Notes under the pieces: model-generated
What the model was told of the DNA's origin: nothing
What the model saw: the letters and a program-made list of their open reading frames with translations, nothing else
Database searches by the model: none
NCBI RefSeq assembly: GCF_016907925.1
Contig: NZ_JAFBCZ010000006.1
Location: 1 to 64,000, forward strand
Length of the DNA stretch: 64,000 nucleotides
Origin: Herpetosiphon giganteus
Lineage (GTDB): Bacteria; Chloroflexota; Chloroflexia; Chloroflexales; Herpetosiphonaceae
Reading direction: 5' to 3'
Part shown: positions 45,357-55,232 of the stretch, one piece after another
Layout of the letters: every line of letters starts with the position of its first letter
Position numbering within the stretch: position 1 is the first letter of the stretch
Position numbers and translations under genes: made by a program

Positions 45357-46178
45357 ATGGCTCTTGTTGGTAATTTGCGCGACTTTGCACTCGCTGATTT
45401 TCTTTATCTGATCGATCGCGGGTACAAAACTGGCAGTTTACAACTGAACCGTCAAAGTGCCGCAGCAACGCTCTACTTTGAAAAGGGAAAACTGCTCTAC
45501 GCCGCGCAAGCGCAAGAACGCGAATCGCTCGGCGAGATGTTGCAGCGCACGGGGAAACTCACGCCGCAACAAGTGCAGCAGGCGGTGCAACTGCAGCAAA
45601 CTGATGGCAACCAATCGCTTGGAACGGTGCTGGTCGAGCACGATCTTATCACGCGCGAAGACCTGCAACGCCACATCCAAACCCACATAGAAGAGACGGT
45701 GTACAGTCTGTTTGGCTGGCCCGATGGTGAGTTTTGCTTCAATGCCGGGGTAAAGCTCGACCGTGATGATGTCCAATCGCCGGTACCGCTTGGGGTGGAA
45801 AACCTCATTATGGAGGGTGTACGCCGCGTCGATGAATGGGGCCGCATCAAGGATCATATTCCCAATACCGATATGATCGCACGCTTTGTCGATCAGCCAC
45901 TCGAAAAGGCTAAAAGTATCAACTTAACGCCCGATGAATGGCGGATTTTTGCCCGGATCAACGGCAAAGATTCGATCAAAGAAGTGATTAGTCGGACTGG
46001 TCTGAGTGAATTTGATGTGAGCCGCATTGTATACGGCTTCATTTCGGCAGGCTTGGTTGAGGTAACCCGACCTCGCCCTCCTGTCCCAGCGACGGGACGC
46101 GCTGGTGCTGGTGCCGCTGCAGGAGCACCAAAACGCAGCCTCGTCTCACGGATCATCAATCGTATTAGGGGAATGTAG
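45357..46178 (+). CDS. DUF4388 domain protein
   Basis: A 273-residue soluble protein. Residues 1-60 fit DUF4388: LVGNLRDFALADFLYLIDRG, TGSLQL and ATLYFEKGKLLYAA. A middle helical section (about 65-130) resembles the second half of PATAN/FimX-like modules, with LVEHDLITREDLQRHI, followed by a winged-helix-like end (NGKDSIKEVISRTGLSEFDV) and a Pro/Ala/Gly tail. DUF4388 proteins are often found with small GTPases and gliding or pilus regulators in myxobacteria and Chloroflexota. Here the next gene is such a GTPase, 68 bases on. Confidence 0.88.
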   Translation: MALVGNLRDFALADFLYLIDRGYKTGSLQLNRQSAAATLYFEKGKLLYAAQAQERESLGEMLQRTGKLTPQQVQQAVQLQQTDGNQSLGTVLVEHDLITREDLQRHIQTHIEETVYSLFGWPDGEFCFNAGVKLDRDDVQSPVPLGVENLIMEGVRRVDEWGRIKDHIPNTDMIARFVDQPLEKAKSINLTPDEWRIFARINGKDSIKEVISRTGLSEFDVSRIVYGFISAGLVEVTRPRPPVPATGRAGAGAAAGAPKRSLVSRIINRIRGM

Positions 46179-46246
46179 AAAGGCGGCGCTGCGCTGGAAC
46201 ACTCCCACACTCCCACCGGCAACCTAGCTCCGTCTTAGGAGGACGT

Positions 46247-46777
46247 ATGCAGACTGTCAAAATGGTTATCAGTGGCGCGGTTAACGCTGGTAAAACACAG
46301 TTCATTCGTGCCATTAGTGAAATCGAGGTGGTTTCGACCGAACGGAAGGCCTCCGACGATACCAAACTGCTCAAGGGCGAAACCACCGTTGCAATGGACT
46401 TTGGCCGCATTACCATCAGTGATGATTTGGTGTTGCACTTGTTCGGCACACCCGGCCAAAAACGCTTCGACTTTATGTGGGAAATCTTGTCCGAGGGGAT
46501 GCTCGGCTTGATTGTGTTGGTCGATAGCACCCGGCCTGAAACGTTCCGCGAAACAAATCGGATTATCGATTTCTTCACTTCGCAACGTGATGCGCCTTAT
46601 GTCGTCGCCGCCAACAAACAAGACCACGAAAATGCTTGGGCACCTGATGAATTGCGGCTCGCCTTGCGGTTGCCAGCCCATGTTAAAATTGTTCCCTGTG
46701 TGGCAACCCAAAAGGATTCGGTTAAGAATGTGCTGCTAGAATTGCTCTACGTTATTATGCAGCGCTCAGCCGATTAG
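46247..46777 (+). CDS. MglA-like small GTPase
   Basis: A 176-residue Ras-like GTP-binding protein. G1 is SGAVNAGKTQFI (residues 9-20), G2/G3 region has TTVAMDFGRI and LFGTPGQKRF (66-74), and G4 is ANKQD (122-126); the G5-like VATQKDS follows. GTPGQ with a preceding DFG is typical of the MglA/CvnD/Gtr branch of bacterial small GTPases. A role in polarity or gliding motility is inferred from the family and from the DUF4388 neighbour. No Roadblock (MglB) gene is next to it. Start ATG follows AGGAGG. A strong terminator follows. Confidence 0.92.
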   Translation: MQTVKMVISGAVNAGKTQFIRAISEIEVVSTERKASDDTKLLKGETTVAMDFGRITISDDLVLHLFGTPGQKRFDFMWEILSEGMLGLIVLVDSTRPETFRETNRIIDFFTSQRDAPYVVAANKQDHENAWAPDELRLALRLPAHVKIVPCVATQKDSVKNVLLELLYVIMQRSAD

Positions 46778-46812
46778 GCGATTCTTCACGCTTCATTGCT
46801 CTTTTTCGCCAT

Positions 46813-46843
46813 GCCGTACTCTGTTTGCAGAGTGCGGCTTTTT
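46813..46843 (+). terminator. Intrinsic terminator of the small GTPase gene
   Basis: GCCGTACTCTG and CAGAGTGCGGC pair over 11 positions with one G.T, a TTTG loop and TTTTT after the stem. Confidence 0.88.
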
Positions 46844-46863
46844 GCCATTGGGAGAGGTTGACT

Positions 46864-47871
46864 ATGCAGCTTAATTTGCCAATTCTTGAACAATTACAAG
46901 GCCGGCGCTCGATTTTAATCGCTGGTATGGGCGGTGGCTTTGATATTTTCTGTGGCTTGCCGATCTTCCTCCAATTGCGCGCGCAAGGCTTTAATGTCCA
47001 TCTGGCCAACTTTAGCTTCAGCGACCTTGAGGCCGCCACCAATCTCGAATATCTTGGCGATACGCTTTATGGGGTGCCTAGTTTGCCCCACGACCCTGAA
47101 TTTGTGCCTAAGCATAGCCCAATTGATGCCACTCAAGTCGCTTTGTTCCAGCGCCATAGCCCATTTATCTACTTTCCTGAGCTGTATTTGGCCGAGTGGT
47201 TTCGCCAAACCTATGGCGAGCGATTGACGGTTTGGTCGTTTTTGCGCAGTGGCGTGCAGCCCCTCTTGGATAGTTATCGGCGCTTGGTGCAGCATTTAGC
47301 AATCGATGCGATCATCTTGGTCGATGGCGGAGTTGATGCCTTGGTGCAAGGCGATGAGGCCGAAATTGGCACCTTGGTCGAAGATTCAATCTCGTTGGCG
47401 GCGGTTAACCAATTACATGAAGTGCCAACCAAAATTGTGGCCTGCATTGGCTTGGGCGCTGAACGCGATATGCACTATCCCCATATTTTTCAAAATATTG
47501 CTAGGCTGGCTGAGGCCGAAGTGCTGCTTGGAACGTGCAGTTTGATCAAGCAAATGCCGGTTTATCAAGCCTACGCGGCGGCAGTGCACTGGGCGCAATC
47601 TCGAATTTACCAAGACCCCAGTGTGATCAATAGCTCGATTATCTCGGCGGTCGAGGGCTATTTTGGCGATTATCATTTGACGAGTAAAACCGCAGGTAGC
47701 AAGCTCGATATTAATCCGCTCATGAGTGTGTATTGGTTTTTTGATTTGGCTGGGCTGGCTGAGCGCCATTTGATGCTGGAGCCGCTGCTTGAGACCGAGC
47801 ATTTGCGCGAGGTGGTGCAATGGGTGCATACCTTGCGCGCAAATTTGCCAGTTCGCCCGCGAATACGCTAG
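46864..47871 (+). CDS. DUF1152 family protein
   Basis: A 335-residue protein of the DUF1152 family. SILIAGMGGGFDIFCGLPIF gives the glycine-rich N-terminal motif, and HLANFSFSDLE, AIILVDGGVDALVQGDEAE and CIGLGAERDMHYPH are further conserved stretches. GGGFD resembles a nucleotide- or phosphate-binding loop. The function is not established. ATG at 46864 follows GAGAGG. Transcribed separately from the GTPase gene because a terminator lies between them. Confidence 0.87.
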   Translation: MQLNLPILEQLQGRRSILIAGMGGGFDIFCGLPIFLQLRAQGFNVHLANFSFSDLEAATNLEYLGDTLYGVPSLPHDPEFVPKHSPIDATQVALFQRHSPFIYFPELYLAEWFRQTYGERLTVWSFLRSGVQPLLDSYRRLVQHLAIDAIILVDGGVDALVQGDEAEIGTLVEDSISLAAVNQLHEVPTKIVACIGLGAERDMHYPHIFQNIARLAEAEVLLGTCSLIKQMPVYQAYAAAVHWAQSRIYQDPSVINSSIISAVEGYFGDYHLTSKTAGSKLDINPLMSVYWFFDLAGLAERHLMLEPLLETEHLREVVQWVHTLRANLPVRPRIR

Positions 47872-48419
47872 GAGTTGGGGATCGGGGGGCAGGGATCGGG
47901 GGCTGGGATTTTAACGCAGAGGCGCAGAGAAGTGAAGGATGAAGTAACGTCAAAAGTCAAAAATTAGAAAGTTATATTAACCACGAAGGACACGAAGAGC
48001 ACGAAGGGCTAGGAACCACGAAGTTTGCGAAGTTAAGTTTTTGGCCACAGATTTTTGGGATTATGTTCTGCAAGTCAAAAGCCCTTTTTCGTGAAATTAG
48101 TGGAATTCGTGGCTAAAAAACCTCGCTTTCGTGTCCTTCGTGTTCTTCGCGGTTGCGACGCGAGGGATCGGGGGTCAGGGGCTGGGGATCGGGAGCCTGT
48201 GCAGTGCCAACCACATGTCGCCAACGCCAATGATTTTCCGCTAGCCTATAACTGTAATGGTTCATTGCGTTAACCACCGCATGATCCTCTCACCCCAACC
48301 CCTCGCCCATCGGATGGGCGAGGGGCTTTAAGCGCATGGTTCTGCCGCACTGTGTGGTAAAAAAGGGTCTGCTCCCCTCGCCCGCGTGCAGTGGAAGAGG
48401 GGCTGGGGGTGGGGGAATG
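47872..48419. repeat. Repeat mosaic with fold-back element copy 5
   Basis: GGGGATCGGGGG and GGGATCGG units (47877-47905), an AACGCAGAGGCGCAGAGA unit (47912-47929), GTCAAAAGTC units, CACGAAGGACACGAAGAGC (47983-48001), more TTCGTG/ACGAAG units, and a second CGGGGGTCAGGGGC block (48168-48194). The fold-back element runs from AATGGTTCATTGCGTTAACC (48255) to GGGGCTGGGGGTGGGGG (48401-48417), and touches the mazG stop at 48420. Confidence 0.8.
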
Positions 48420-49562
48420 TTATTGTTTCTCGGTGCGTTTGGCAGCTTCCCAGAGCGTGTCTGCTTCGCTGAGGCTGAGTTGGCTGAGTTGGCGGCCTTG
48501 GGCTTGGGCTGCTTGTTCAACGGCCACAAAGCGGCGGCGAAATTTGGCAATTGTGCCGCGTAGCGCACTTTCTGAATCAATTTTGAGCCAGCGCGCCAAA
48601 TTGGTCAGCGCAAACAGCACATCGCCAAACTCTGCTGCTTGTTCTTCTGGACTGGTTGCTGCTTGCAATTCGCCAATTTCCTCATGCACTTTATCCCACA
48701 CGCCGCTGACATCGGGCCAATCGAAGCCAACTTTGGCAGCTTTTTTGCCCATTAATTGGGCTGTTGCGAGCGGTGGCAAGGTTTTGGCGATGCCATCAAG
48801 CGCACTCTCACGTTGGCTGCCTTTTTCTTTGTGCTCAGTGGCCTTAATCGCATCCCAATTGCGCAGCACCTCGTCTGCATCGCTGACTTCGGTGGTGCTG
48901 AAAATATGCGGGTGGCGACGAATCAACTTGCTGTTGATTGCAGCATAGACCTGATCGAGATCGAAGCGGCCTGCTTGGCGACCAAACTCTGCATGAAAGA
49001 CAATTTGCAAAAGTAAATCGCCCAATTCTTCTTTGAGATTGGGCCAATCTTCAGCGTCGAGCGCTTCGAGGGTTTCATGGGTTTCTTCAAGCAAGAATTC
49101 GCGCAAGCTGGCGTGGGTTTGTTTGCGATCCCATGGGCAGCCGTGTGGCCCCGCCAAGCGCGCCATAATCCATTCCAAGGTGCCAGGGCTAGCAACATCG
49201 GCCTCGATACTGAGCGCTGGCAGATACCAGGCTTGGGCGGGGCTGGCGTTGGCAAGGGTTTGTTGGCTCAGGCCCGTTGCATCAAGGCTCTGAATGTGAT
49301 ATTCGCTGGGATAGCGGCGCAATAAGCTGGCCCGAACTGCTGGCAAGGTTGCTGCATCGATTTCGGTGATAATCACAGCTTGGGTTGCTTGGAAGGGCAA
49401 CGGGCTGACGAAGGCCTGATAATCAGCGATGCTTTGTAATTCACTCCACGCGCGATCAGCGCCTTCTGCTGGTTGAGGTACTGGTGCAACCAGCTTGTGG
49501 GCAGGCAGAACTTGAAAGCCTTGGCTCAGGTCGAGTGGGAATTGGCTGAGAATGTTTAGCAT
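48420..49562 (-). CDS. mazG: MazG nucleoside triphosphate pyrophosphohydrolase with N-terminal remnant
   Basis: A 380-residue protein. The MazG domain (about 125-375) has LEWIMARLAGPHGCPWDRKQ and LLEETHETLEALDAEDWPNL followed by KEELGDLLLQIVFHAEF, carrying the EExxE...ExxD metal set; the second MazG half follows (QLMGKKAAKVGFDWPD). Such enzymes hydrolyse NTPs or damaged nucleotides. Residues 1-120 look like the C-terminal end of the tetrapyrrole-methylase-like half of YabN-type fusions (LDLSQGFQVLPAHKL, then W and Y-rich stretches), with the methylase core missing. ATG at 49562 follows AAGGAG. The stop abuts a fold-back element. Confidence 0.9.
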   Translation of the reverse strand: MLNILSQFPLDLSQGFQVLPAHKLVAPVPQPAEGADRAWSELQSIADYQAFVSPLPFQATQAVIITEIDAATLPAVRASLLRRYPSEYHIQSLDATGLSQQTLANASPAQAWYLPALSIEADVASPGTLEWIMARLAGPHGCPWDRKQTHASLREFLLEETHETLEALDAEDWPNLKEELGDLLLQIVFHAEFGRQAGRFDLDQVYAAINSKLIRRHPHIFSTTEVSDADEVLRNWDAIKATEHKEKGSQRESALDGIAKTLPPLATAQLMGKKAAKVGFDWPDVSGVWDKVHEEIGELQAATSPEEQAAEFGDVLFALTNLARWLKIDSESALRGTIAKFRRRFVAVEQAAQAQGRQLSQLSLSEADTLWEAAKRTEKQ

Positions 49563-49583
49563 AATTGCTCCTTAAACAAAGAG

Positions 49584-49609
49584 CGACAGGATGAGCAAGC
49601 ATCCTGTCG
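49584..49609 (-). terminator. Intrinsic terminator after ppiC-like gene
   Basis: CGACAGGATG and CATCCTGTCG form a perfect 10-bp stem with a 6-base loop; the minus strand continues CTCTTTGTTT. It sits 24 bases past the stop of the lipoprotein gene and 21 before mazG. Confidence 0.75.
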
Positions 49610-49633
49610 TAACGCCCATTGGCATTGCTCTGA

Positions 49634-50575
49634 TTATTGGAAAACGGTTACTGATTCTGGGAAAGGCACATCCTCGGCGCGGACATAATTTTTGATCAAA
49701 TCCTTTTGGCGATATTCTTCGACTTTGCTTTGGACATAGGCGGTGCCTTCGGGCGAACTCATGAGTTCTTGGAATGAGCCAAAGCTGGTCGCGTTGCGGC
49801 TTTCGGTAATTTTCATAATGTGATAGCCAAATTCGGTCTTCACAGGCTCGCTCAATTGGCCAATCTCCAGCGTGTTGAGCGCAGCGGCAAATTCAGGAAC
49901 GAAGCCAGCAAATTGCTCTTTGGTATACCAGCCAAGGTCGCCACCATTTGAGCCACTGCCAGGATCTTCAGAATATTGTTGGGCTAAGGCCGAGAAATCC
50001 TCGCCAGCTTTCAATTGGGTCAAGAGTTGGTTGACGCGATCAAGGGCTACTGATTCACTGACGGTTTGGGTTGAAACCAAGATATGAAACAGATGAAATT
50101 GTGGTGTTTCGCTTGGCAATTGGAGCATTTTGGCATAGCTCTCGAAGGTTAAAATTTGGGCAACATAGGCACGCATGCTTTCAACCGTGCCAAAACGATT
50201 TTCTTTGGCAAACGCTTCATAATCGGCAAAGGTTGGTTTTTCTTTTTGGACAGCCTGATCGATCATCATCGTAGTTTGTTCTGCTGTCACGCTATCGATG
50301 CCTGCGCCAAGCTTGGCACTTTCTTCAAGAATCACTTTTTGCAAAATCAGTTGCTCTAAAAGTTGTTGGCGAGTGGTATTGGCATCAAGGCCGCTCGTAT
50401 TTTGGTTGATAACATTGGAATTTAAATCCAAAAAGGTTGTAAATTCTGCTTCAGTGATTGAAGAATTACCGACCTCAACCATCACTTTCGATTGACTGGT
50501 GGTAATTTCACTACCACAACCTGCTAGGATTGCGATTACAAAACAGAGCAGCAACCACTGGGCGTGTCGTCGCAT
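49634..50575 (-). CDS. Parvulin-type peptidyl-prolyl isomerase lipoprotein
   Basis: A 313-residue exported lipoprotein that should help fold secreted proteins, like PrsA/SurA. The signal has LLLCFVIAILAGC, with the lipobox cysteine at residue 20. A SurA-like N-terminal helical part (about 30-150) follows. The PpiC domain (about 160-258) has FHLFHILVSTQ, DFSALAQQYSEDPGSGSNGG and DLGWYTKEQFAGFVPEF, and ends FGYHIMKI. ATG at 50575 with GGAGG 11 bases upstream. glyA lies upstream behind its own terminator. Confidence 0.93.
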   Translation of the reverse strand: MRRHAQWLLLCFVIAILAGCGSEITTSQSKVMVEVGNSSITEAEFTTFLDLNSNVINQNTSGLDANTTRQQLLEQLILQKVILEESAKLGAGIDSVTAEQTTMMIDQAVQKEKPTFADYEAFAKENRFGTVESMRAYVAQILTFESYAKMLQLPSETPQFHLFHILVSTQTVSESVALDRVNQLLTQLKAGEDFSALAQQYSEDPGSGSNGGDLGWYTKEQFAGFVPEFAAALNTLEIGQLSEPVKTEFGYHIMKITESRNATSFGSFQELMSSPEGTAYVQSKVEEYRQKDLIKNYVRAEDVPFPESVTVFQ

Positions 50576-50654
50576 GAGCCAAAGTCCTCCACATGTTGAA
50601 ATGCTAAATTATATATCTCATTGATACCGCAGCCATGGCTGCTTGTCAAACGCC

Positions 50655-50686
50655 AAACGAGGTAGCCGTGCCCGACTACCTCGTTT
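50655..50686 (-). terminator. Terminator-like hairpin after glyA
   Basis: AAACGAGGTAG and CTACCTCGTTT pair over 11 bases with a 10-base loop, 20 bases past the glyA stop. Only three T follow, so termination efficiency is uncertain. Confidence 0.65.
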
Positions 50687-50706
50687 AAGCTGCTTAATTG
50701 GCCAAT

Positions 50707-51966
50707 TTAGGCATATTCTGGTTGGCCTGGCACTGGGAAGGCTGCGCATAATTCGCGAACTTCGCCAGCAACTTTGGCTTGTAATTCTTTGTTGCTCAAA
50801 TCGCGCACAATTTGGCCGACCCAAACGGCGATTTGGCGCATTTCGTTTGGCCCAAAGCCCCGCGTGGTTGCGGCAGGCGTGCCAAAGCGCAAACCGCTGG
50901 CAGTCATTGGTGGCTTGGGATCAAACGGAATCGCGTTTTTATTGACCGTAATGCCAGCATGGTCAAGGGCTTTTTCAGCGTCTTTGCCTGTAGCATTCAC
51001 TGGAGTCAAATCGACCAGCAACAGGTGGTTATCAGTGCCGCCGCTGACAATCCGCAGGCCTTCGTTGGTCAAGGCTTCGGCCAGCACTTGGGCATTTTCC
51101 ACCACGCGGCGCATATAATCGCGATAATCTGGTTGCAAGGCTTCGCCAAAGGCGACCGCTTTGGCAGCTATGACATGCATCAACGGGCCACCTTGTACGC
51201 CAGGGAACACAACTTTATCGATATTTTTGGCGTGTTCAGCACTACACATAATCATGCCGCCACGGGGGCCGCGCAAGGTTTTGTGGGTGGTCGTGGTGAC
51301 ATAATCGGCAACCCCGACGGGCGATGGGTGCAGGCCAGCAGCAACCAAGCCCGCAATGTGGGCAATATCGGCCATCAAAATTGCCCCAACGTTATCGGCA
51401 ATTGTGCGCAGCAAATCGAAATTGATTGTGCGTGGATAGGCGCTGGCTCCACAGATAATCATTTTGGGCTGGGTTTTGTGGGCAATCTCGGCAACTTCTT
51501 CATAATCGATCTGTTCGGTTTCGCGATCAACGCCATAGCCGTGAATCTCATATGATTTGCCTGAGAAGTTCAGCGGATGGCCGTGGGTCAGGTGGCCGCC
51601 GTGGGCCAAACTCATGCCCAGCACGCGGTCGCCATGCTCAAGCGTCGCCAGTTGCACCGCCATATTGGCTTGTGCGCCAGAGTGCGGCTGGACATTGACA
51701 TGTTCAGCGCCAAACAATTGCTTAGCCCGTTTGATCGCCAAATCTTCGGCAACGTCAACAAACTCGCAGCCGCCGTAGTAGCGTTTGCGTGGATAACCTT
51801 CGGCATATTTATTGGTCAACACCGAGCCTTGGGCGGCTAATACGGCACTGCTGACATAGTTTTCAGAGGCGATTAGCTCAATCCCATGGCGTTGACGTTC
51901 AGCTTCAGAGTCGATAGCTTGCGCCAATTCGGGATCTTGTTGGCGCAATTCATCCATTAACGACAT
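50707..51966 (-). CDS. glyA: Serine hydroxymethyltransferase
   Basis: A 419-residue PLP enzyme that converts serine and tetrahydrofolate to glycine and 5,10-methylene-THF, a main source of one-carbon units. Length is normal. [11 protein letters not shown] and [20 protein letters not shown] are the N-terminal signatures. The PLP Lys is in [19 protein letters not shown]. The C-terminal domain ends with [21 protein letters not shown] at 51966 follows AAGGAG. Confidence 0.97.
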   Translation of the reverse strand: MSLMDELRQQDPELAQAIDSEAERQRHGIELIASENYVSSAVLAAQGSVLTNKYAEGYPRKRYYGGCEFVDVAEDLAIKRAKQLFGAEHVNVQPHSGAQANMAVQLATLEHGDRVLGMSLAHGGHLTHGHPLNFSGKSYEIHGYGVDRETEQIDYEEVAEIAHKTQPKMIICGASAYPRTINFDLLRTIADNVGAILMADIAHIAGLVAAGLHPSPVGVADYVTTTTHKTLRGPRGGMIMCSAEHAKNIDKVVFPGVQGGPLMHVIAAKAVAFGEALQPDYRDYMRRVVENAQVLAEALTNEGLRIVSGGTDNHLLLVDLTPVNATGKDAEKALDHAGITVNKNAIPFDPKPPMTASGLRFGTPAATTRGFGPNEMRQIAVWVGQIVRDLSNKELQAKVAGEVRELCAAFPVPGQPEYA

Positions 51967-52045
51967 GCGTACACTCCTTGTCTACGTGGAAAACATCCTT
52001 GCAGCCGGTTGGGCGTGGTGCGACGATCTGCTGTTTGACCCATCC

Positions 52046-55000
52046 CTATGATACACGGTTTGGGCTTTGTGTGTTGCGGGCTTGAATCAAATCGGCAACC
52101 GTGCTGCGCAGGGTTTGCATTTCAAAGGGCTTGCCAAGCACGCTATCCACGCCGCGTGCCGCTGCATAATCGGCATCGTGTTGATAGCCCCAGCCAGTAA
52201 TCAAAATTGCGATGATATTCGGGCGGCGATGGCGCGCTTGCTCCAGCACATCCCAGCCATTCATGCCTGGCATGCCCAAATCAGAAATAATCAGGTCGAA
52301 AGCTTGTTCGTCGATCCAGCGCAGGGCTTCTTCGCCAGAGCTAGCCAAAGTTACTTCGTGATGATCGTGGCGCAGTACTTTGGCCACAATGTTGCGCACT
52401 GCTGGCTCATCATCAACTACCAAAATGCGTTGGGCAGCCGTTTTGGGCACAATCGCAACTGGGCGCGGCTTTGGTTGGGGTGCATGATGAATTGGCAGCA
52501 ACACGACGAAGCGCGCGCCATGGGGATAGACATCTTCAGTCAATAATTTACCACGATGGCGTTGCACAATGCTCAAAGCAACCGCCAAGCCCATTCCCGT
52601 GCCCTCGCCGATTGGCTTGGTCGAGAAAAATGGCTCAAAAATGCGCGTGCGATCCTCGGGCGCGATGCCTGGGCCGTTATCAGCAATGGTGAAATACGAC
52701 CACTCGCCAGTTGTGCCTGTGCTGATCGTAATCGTGCCGCCTTTGGGCAAGACATCAATCGCATTGACGACCAAATTAACACACACTTCACGCAATTCGG
52801 CGGCGCTGCCTTGAACATGGGCAGCAGCCAAGTGGGTGCTAATATCGAGCTTGATGCCACGTTGCTGAGTTTTGTCGCGCCACGAAGGGCGGGTAAAATC
52901 GAGCGCAATATTAACCACATCGCGTAAATCGACAATATCATCGTAGATCGTTTCGGATGCCCGCGCAAACTCCTGAATTCGGCGCACTGTGACCGCGCCA
53001 TCTTTGGCCGCACGTTCGATCACTTGCAACGCGTCGCGGCGTTCAGCATGGGTTTCATCAATGAGTAAAAATTGGGCGTTACCAAGAATCGAGGCTAGCA
53101 GATTGTTGAAATCGTGGGCAACGCCACTGGCCAGCTGCCCCAAGGCGCGCAATTTTTCCGAGTTGATCAAGGTTTCGCGGGTGTTTTCTAGCTCGTCGAG
53201 CACGCTGCGCAATTGATAATACGATTGCTCTGCATCGGTGCGCAACAAATGCTCTTGCTCATAGCGCCGTGCCGTATGAATTGCTTGCGAAATTTGCTGG
53301 GCAATCGAGGCCGCCAAATGGCTTTCCTCTGCATTCCAGGCGCGCACGTTGCCACGACTATACATTTGCAGCCAGCCACTAAACCGCCCGTCAACCATCA
53401 AGGGCTGGGCGAAGAGCGATGATAGCCCTTCTGCACTGGCCGGATCACCGCCGATCAACGAAACGCGGCGAATATCGCTAATGTAGAGTGGAGTTGGCGG
53501 CTTGAAGCGCGAAATCCAATAATTAACCGTATCGGTGGTCATTTCTAGCGAATCAAGGTAGCGTTCGGAAAAGCCAGCGTGAGCCACGACCTGCATTGCG
53601 CTGCCATCGTTATGCCACATCAGCACCGCAGCCGCCGCAATTTTAAACACATCGATGACTTTTTCGACCACATTGCCGCATAAGGCATGCAAATTGAGTT
53701 CGCCGCTGATCGCGCGAATAATTTCTTGCAAGGCTTCAAGTTCGCGGCGGCGTTGATGTTCGGCCTCGTAAAGTTGCATTTGGCGCAACGCCAAGGCCAA
53801 TTGATCGGCCACATCGTTGATCAAACGCAAATCATCAAGCGACCAGAGGAATGGCCGTTGCACTTTATAGATGCAGACAAAGCCCAACCACTGGCCATTG
53901 GCGACCAACGGCACCCAAACCAAGGCATGAATATTCAAGGCCAGCAAGCGCTCGCGCAATTCGGGGTAATTGCTATCGTGATATTCGTCGATCGTCAGCG
54001 AGCGCTTTTGCTGGAAGGCTTGCAACATTTCGCTATGCAACAAGGCCTCGGTCGCGGTGCGCTGATCGGGCGGCAGCAAGGTTGTGTAGGTGCCATGAAA
54101 GCGTAAGCGCTGCTCCTGCTCGTACATCGCCACGGTGCAGAAATCGGCGCGTAGGCCCAAACCAAGGGTTGCCAAGACATCCTGCAAGACCTCGCGCAAA
54201 TTAATCGTTTGGCGAATATGGCTGACGATGCGGGCAAAGAGCACATTCCGTTCGTTGGCCACATACATCGAGCGAAACAGCCGATTATGTTCCAGAATAT
54301 AACCTAAGCGTGCGCCAAAATCGTGCAGCAGCTGTACGTCGCTTGGCTCGAATGGCGTGGCTGGAATCAAGTGCAGCATACCAAGATTGGTCTGATTGCC
54401 AGGCACATGAATATCAATGCCATACGTGCCTGCAAGCAGCATTTTAGCTCTATTCGGGCTGGTTGCTTGGCCAAGTGGCTCGGAATGGCTTAGGGCTTGC
54501 ATACCCCGCCGAGTTGGCACATGAGCGGCATTGATTTGGGTCAATAAACCAAGCCCTTGCTCATCGTAGAGATAGAGCGCTGCACCTTGGATTGGTAAAT
54601 AGTGCCAAATTAAACGAATAATTTGGTATGGCTCGGTCAGCACATCGAGGTGCTTTAAAATATGCAAATTGATTTTTTCGATGATTTTGGTGCATTGATC
54701 TTCGCGATAATGCTGGCGATGTGTTGCTAGCGTGCCCAAAGCCAAGGCCAATTGTTGGGCGATCATCTCGATAATTGGTTGGAGCAAACGCAGTTTTGAG
54801 GCTGGCTGGTCGCTTTGAATATCGATTAAGCCAAGCAATTGCTCGTTGCGCAACATTGGCACGCTGAGTTGAGAGCGTTGGTTGAGGGTATTTGCAGGCG
54901 TGATGATACTTTGCTGTTGCTGGCAAAGTGCCGACCATGCAGGGCCTGCATTGTGGCGCAGGCGTGGCGGCTGGTGATAGCTGGGATCCTCTAGTGGGCC

Positions 55001-55207
55001 AAGCGCGCTAGCAACTGGCACAAGCTGATCGTTTTGAAGCAGGGCGATGGTGACATGCGGCGTTTGCAAGTAATGGCTGATTAATGCGCTAATCCGTTGA
55101 ATCAATAACTCTGCATTGTGCAGGCAAAAATGTTCTTGGGTGGTTTTGCTTAATAGCTCAAGCTGCTCGTGCCAAATGCTTGATTCCGCGCTATCACCAT
55201 CGTACAT
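52046..55207 (-). CDS. Multi-GAF hybrid histidine kinase/response regulator
   Basis: A 1053-residue soluble sensor. There are four GAF-like stretches: about 20-165, 185-310, 315-480 (FARIVSHIRQTINLREVLQD start) and 485-650. HisKA is at about 690-715 (QLASGVAHDFNNLLASIL with the phospho-His), followed by an ATPase domain with a G1 box DNGPGIAPEDR and GEGTGMGLAVALSIVQRH. A C-terminal receiver (about 935-1045) has ILVVDDEPAVRNIV and LIISDLGMPGMNGWDVL with the phospho-Asp. The ATG at 55207 has AAGGAT 8 bases upstream; the extra 34 codons upstream overlap the preceding gene and are rejected. The final receiver suggests a phosphorelay to an unlinked partner. Confidence 0.93.
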   Translation of the reverse strand: MYDGDSAESSIWHEQLELLSKTTQEHFCLHNAELLIQRISALISHYLQTPHVTIALLQNDQLVPVASALGPLEDPSYHQPPRLRHNAGPAWSALCQQQQSIITPANTLNQRSQLSVPMLRNEQLLGLIDIQSDQPASKLRLLQPIIEMIAQQLALALGTLATHRQHYREDQCTKIIEKINLHILKHLDVLTEPYQIIRLIWHYLPIQGAALYLYDEQGLGLLTQINAAHVPTRRGMQALSHSEPLGQATSPNRAKMLLAGTYGIDIHVPGNQTNLGMLHLIPATPFEPSDVQLLHDFGARLGYILEHNRLFRSMYVANERNVLFARIVSHIRQTINLREVLQDVLATLGLGLRADFCTVAMYEQEQRLRFHGTYTTLLPPDQRTATEALLHSEMLQAFQQKRSLTIDEYHDSNYPELRERLLALNIHALVWVPLVANGQWLGFVCIYKVQRPFLWSLDDLRLINDVADQLALALRQMQLYEAEHQRRRELEALQEIIRAISGELNLHALCGNVVEKVIDVFKIAAAAVLMWHNDGSAMQVVAHAGFSERYLDSLEMTTDTVNYWISRFKPPTPLYISDIRRVSLIGGDPASAEGLSSLFAQPLMVDGRFSGWLQMYSRGNVRAWNAEESHLAASIAQQISQAIHTARRYEQEHLLRTDAEQSYYQLRSVLDELENTRETLINSEKLRALGQLASGVAHDFNNLLASILGNAQFLLIDETHAERRDALQVIERAAKDGAVTVRRIQEFARASETIYDDIVDLRDVVNIALDFTRPSWRDKTQQRGIKLDISTHLAAAHVQGSAAELREVCVNLVVNAIDVLPKGGTITISTGTTGEWSYFTIADNGPGIAPEDRTRIFEPFFSTKPIGEGTGMGLAVALSIVQRHRGKLLTEDVYPHGARFVVLLPIHHAPQPKPRPVAIVPKTAAQRILVVDDEPAVRNIVAKVLRHDHHEVTLASSGEEALRWIDEQAFDLIISDLGMPGMNGWDVLEQARHRRPNIIAILITGWGYQHDADYAAARGVDSVLGKPFEMQTLRSTVADLIQARNTQSPNRVS

Positions 55208-55232
55208 ACCGGCTATCCTTTCATCGAAGGGT

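Noticed and set aside
46864-47871. DUF1152 gene as fourth member of the GTPase operon
   Set aside because: A strong intrinsic terminator lies between the two genes.
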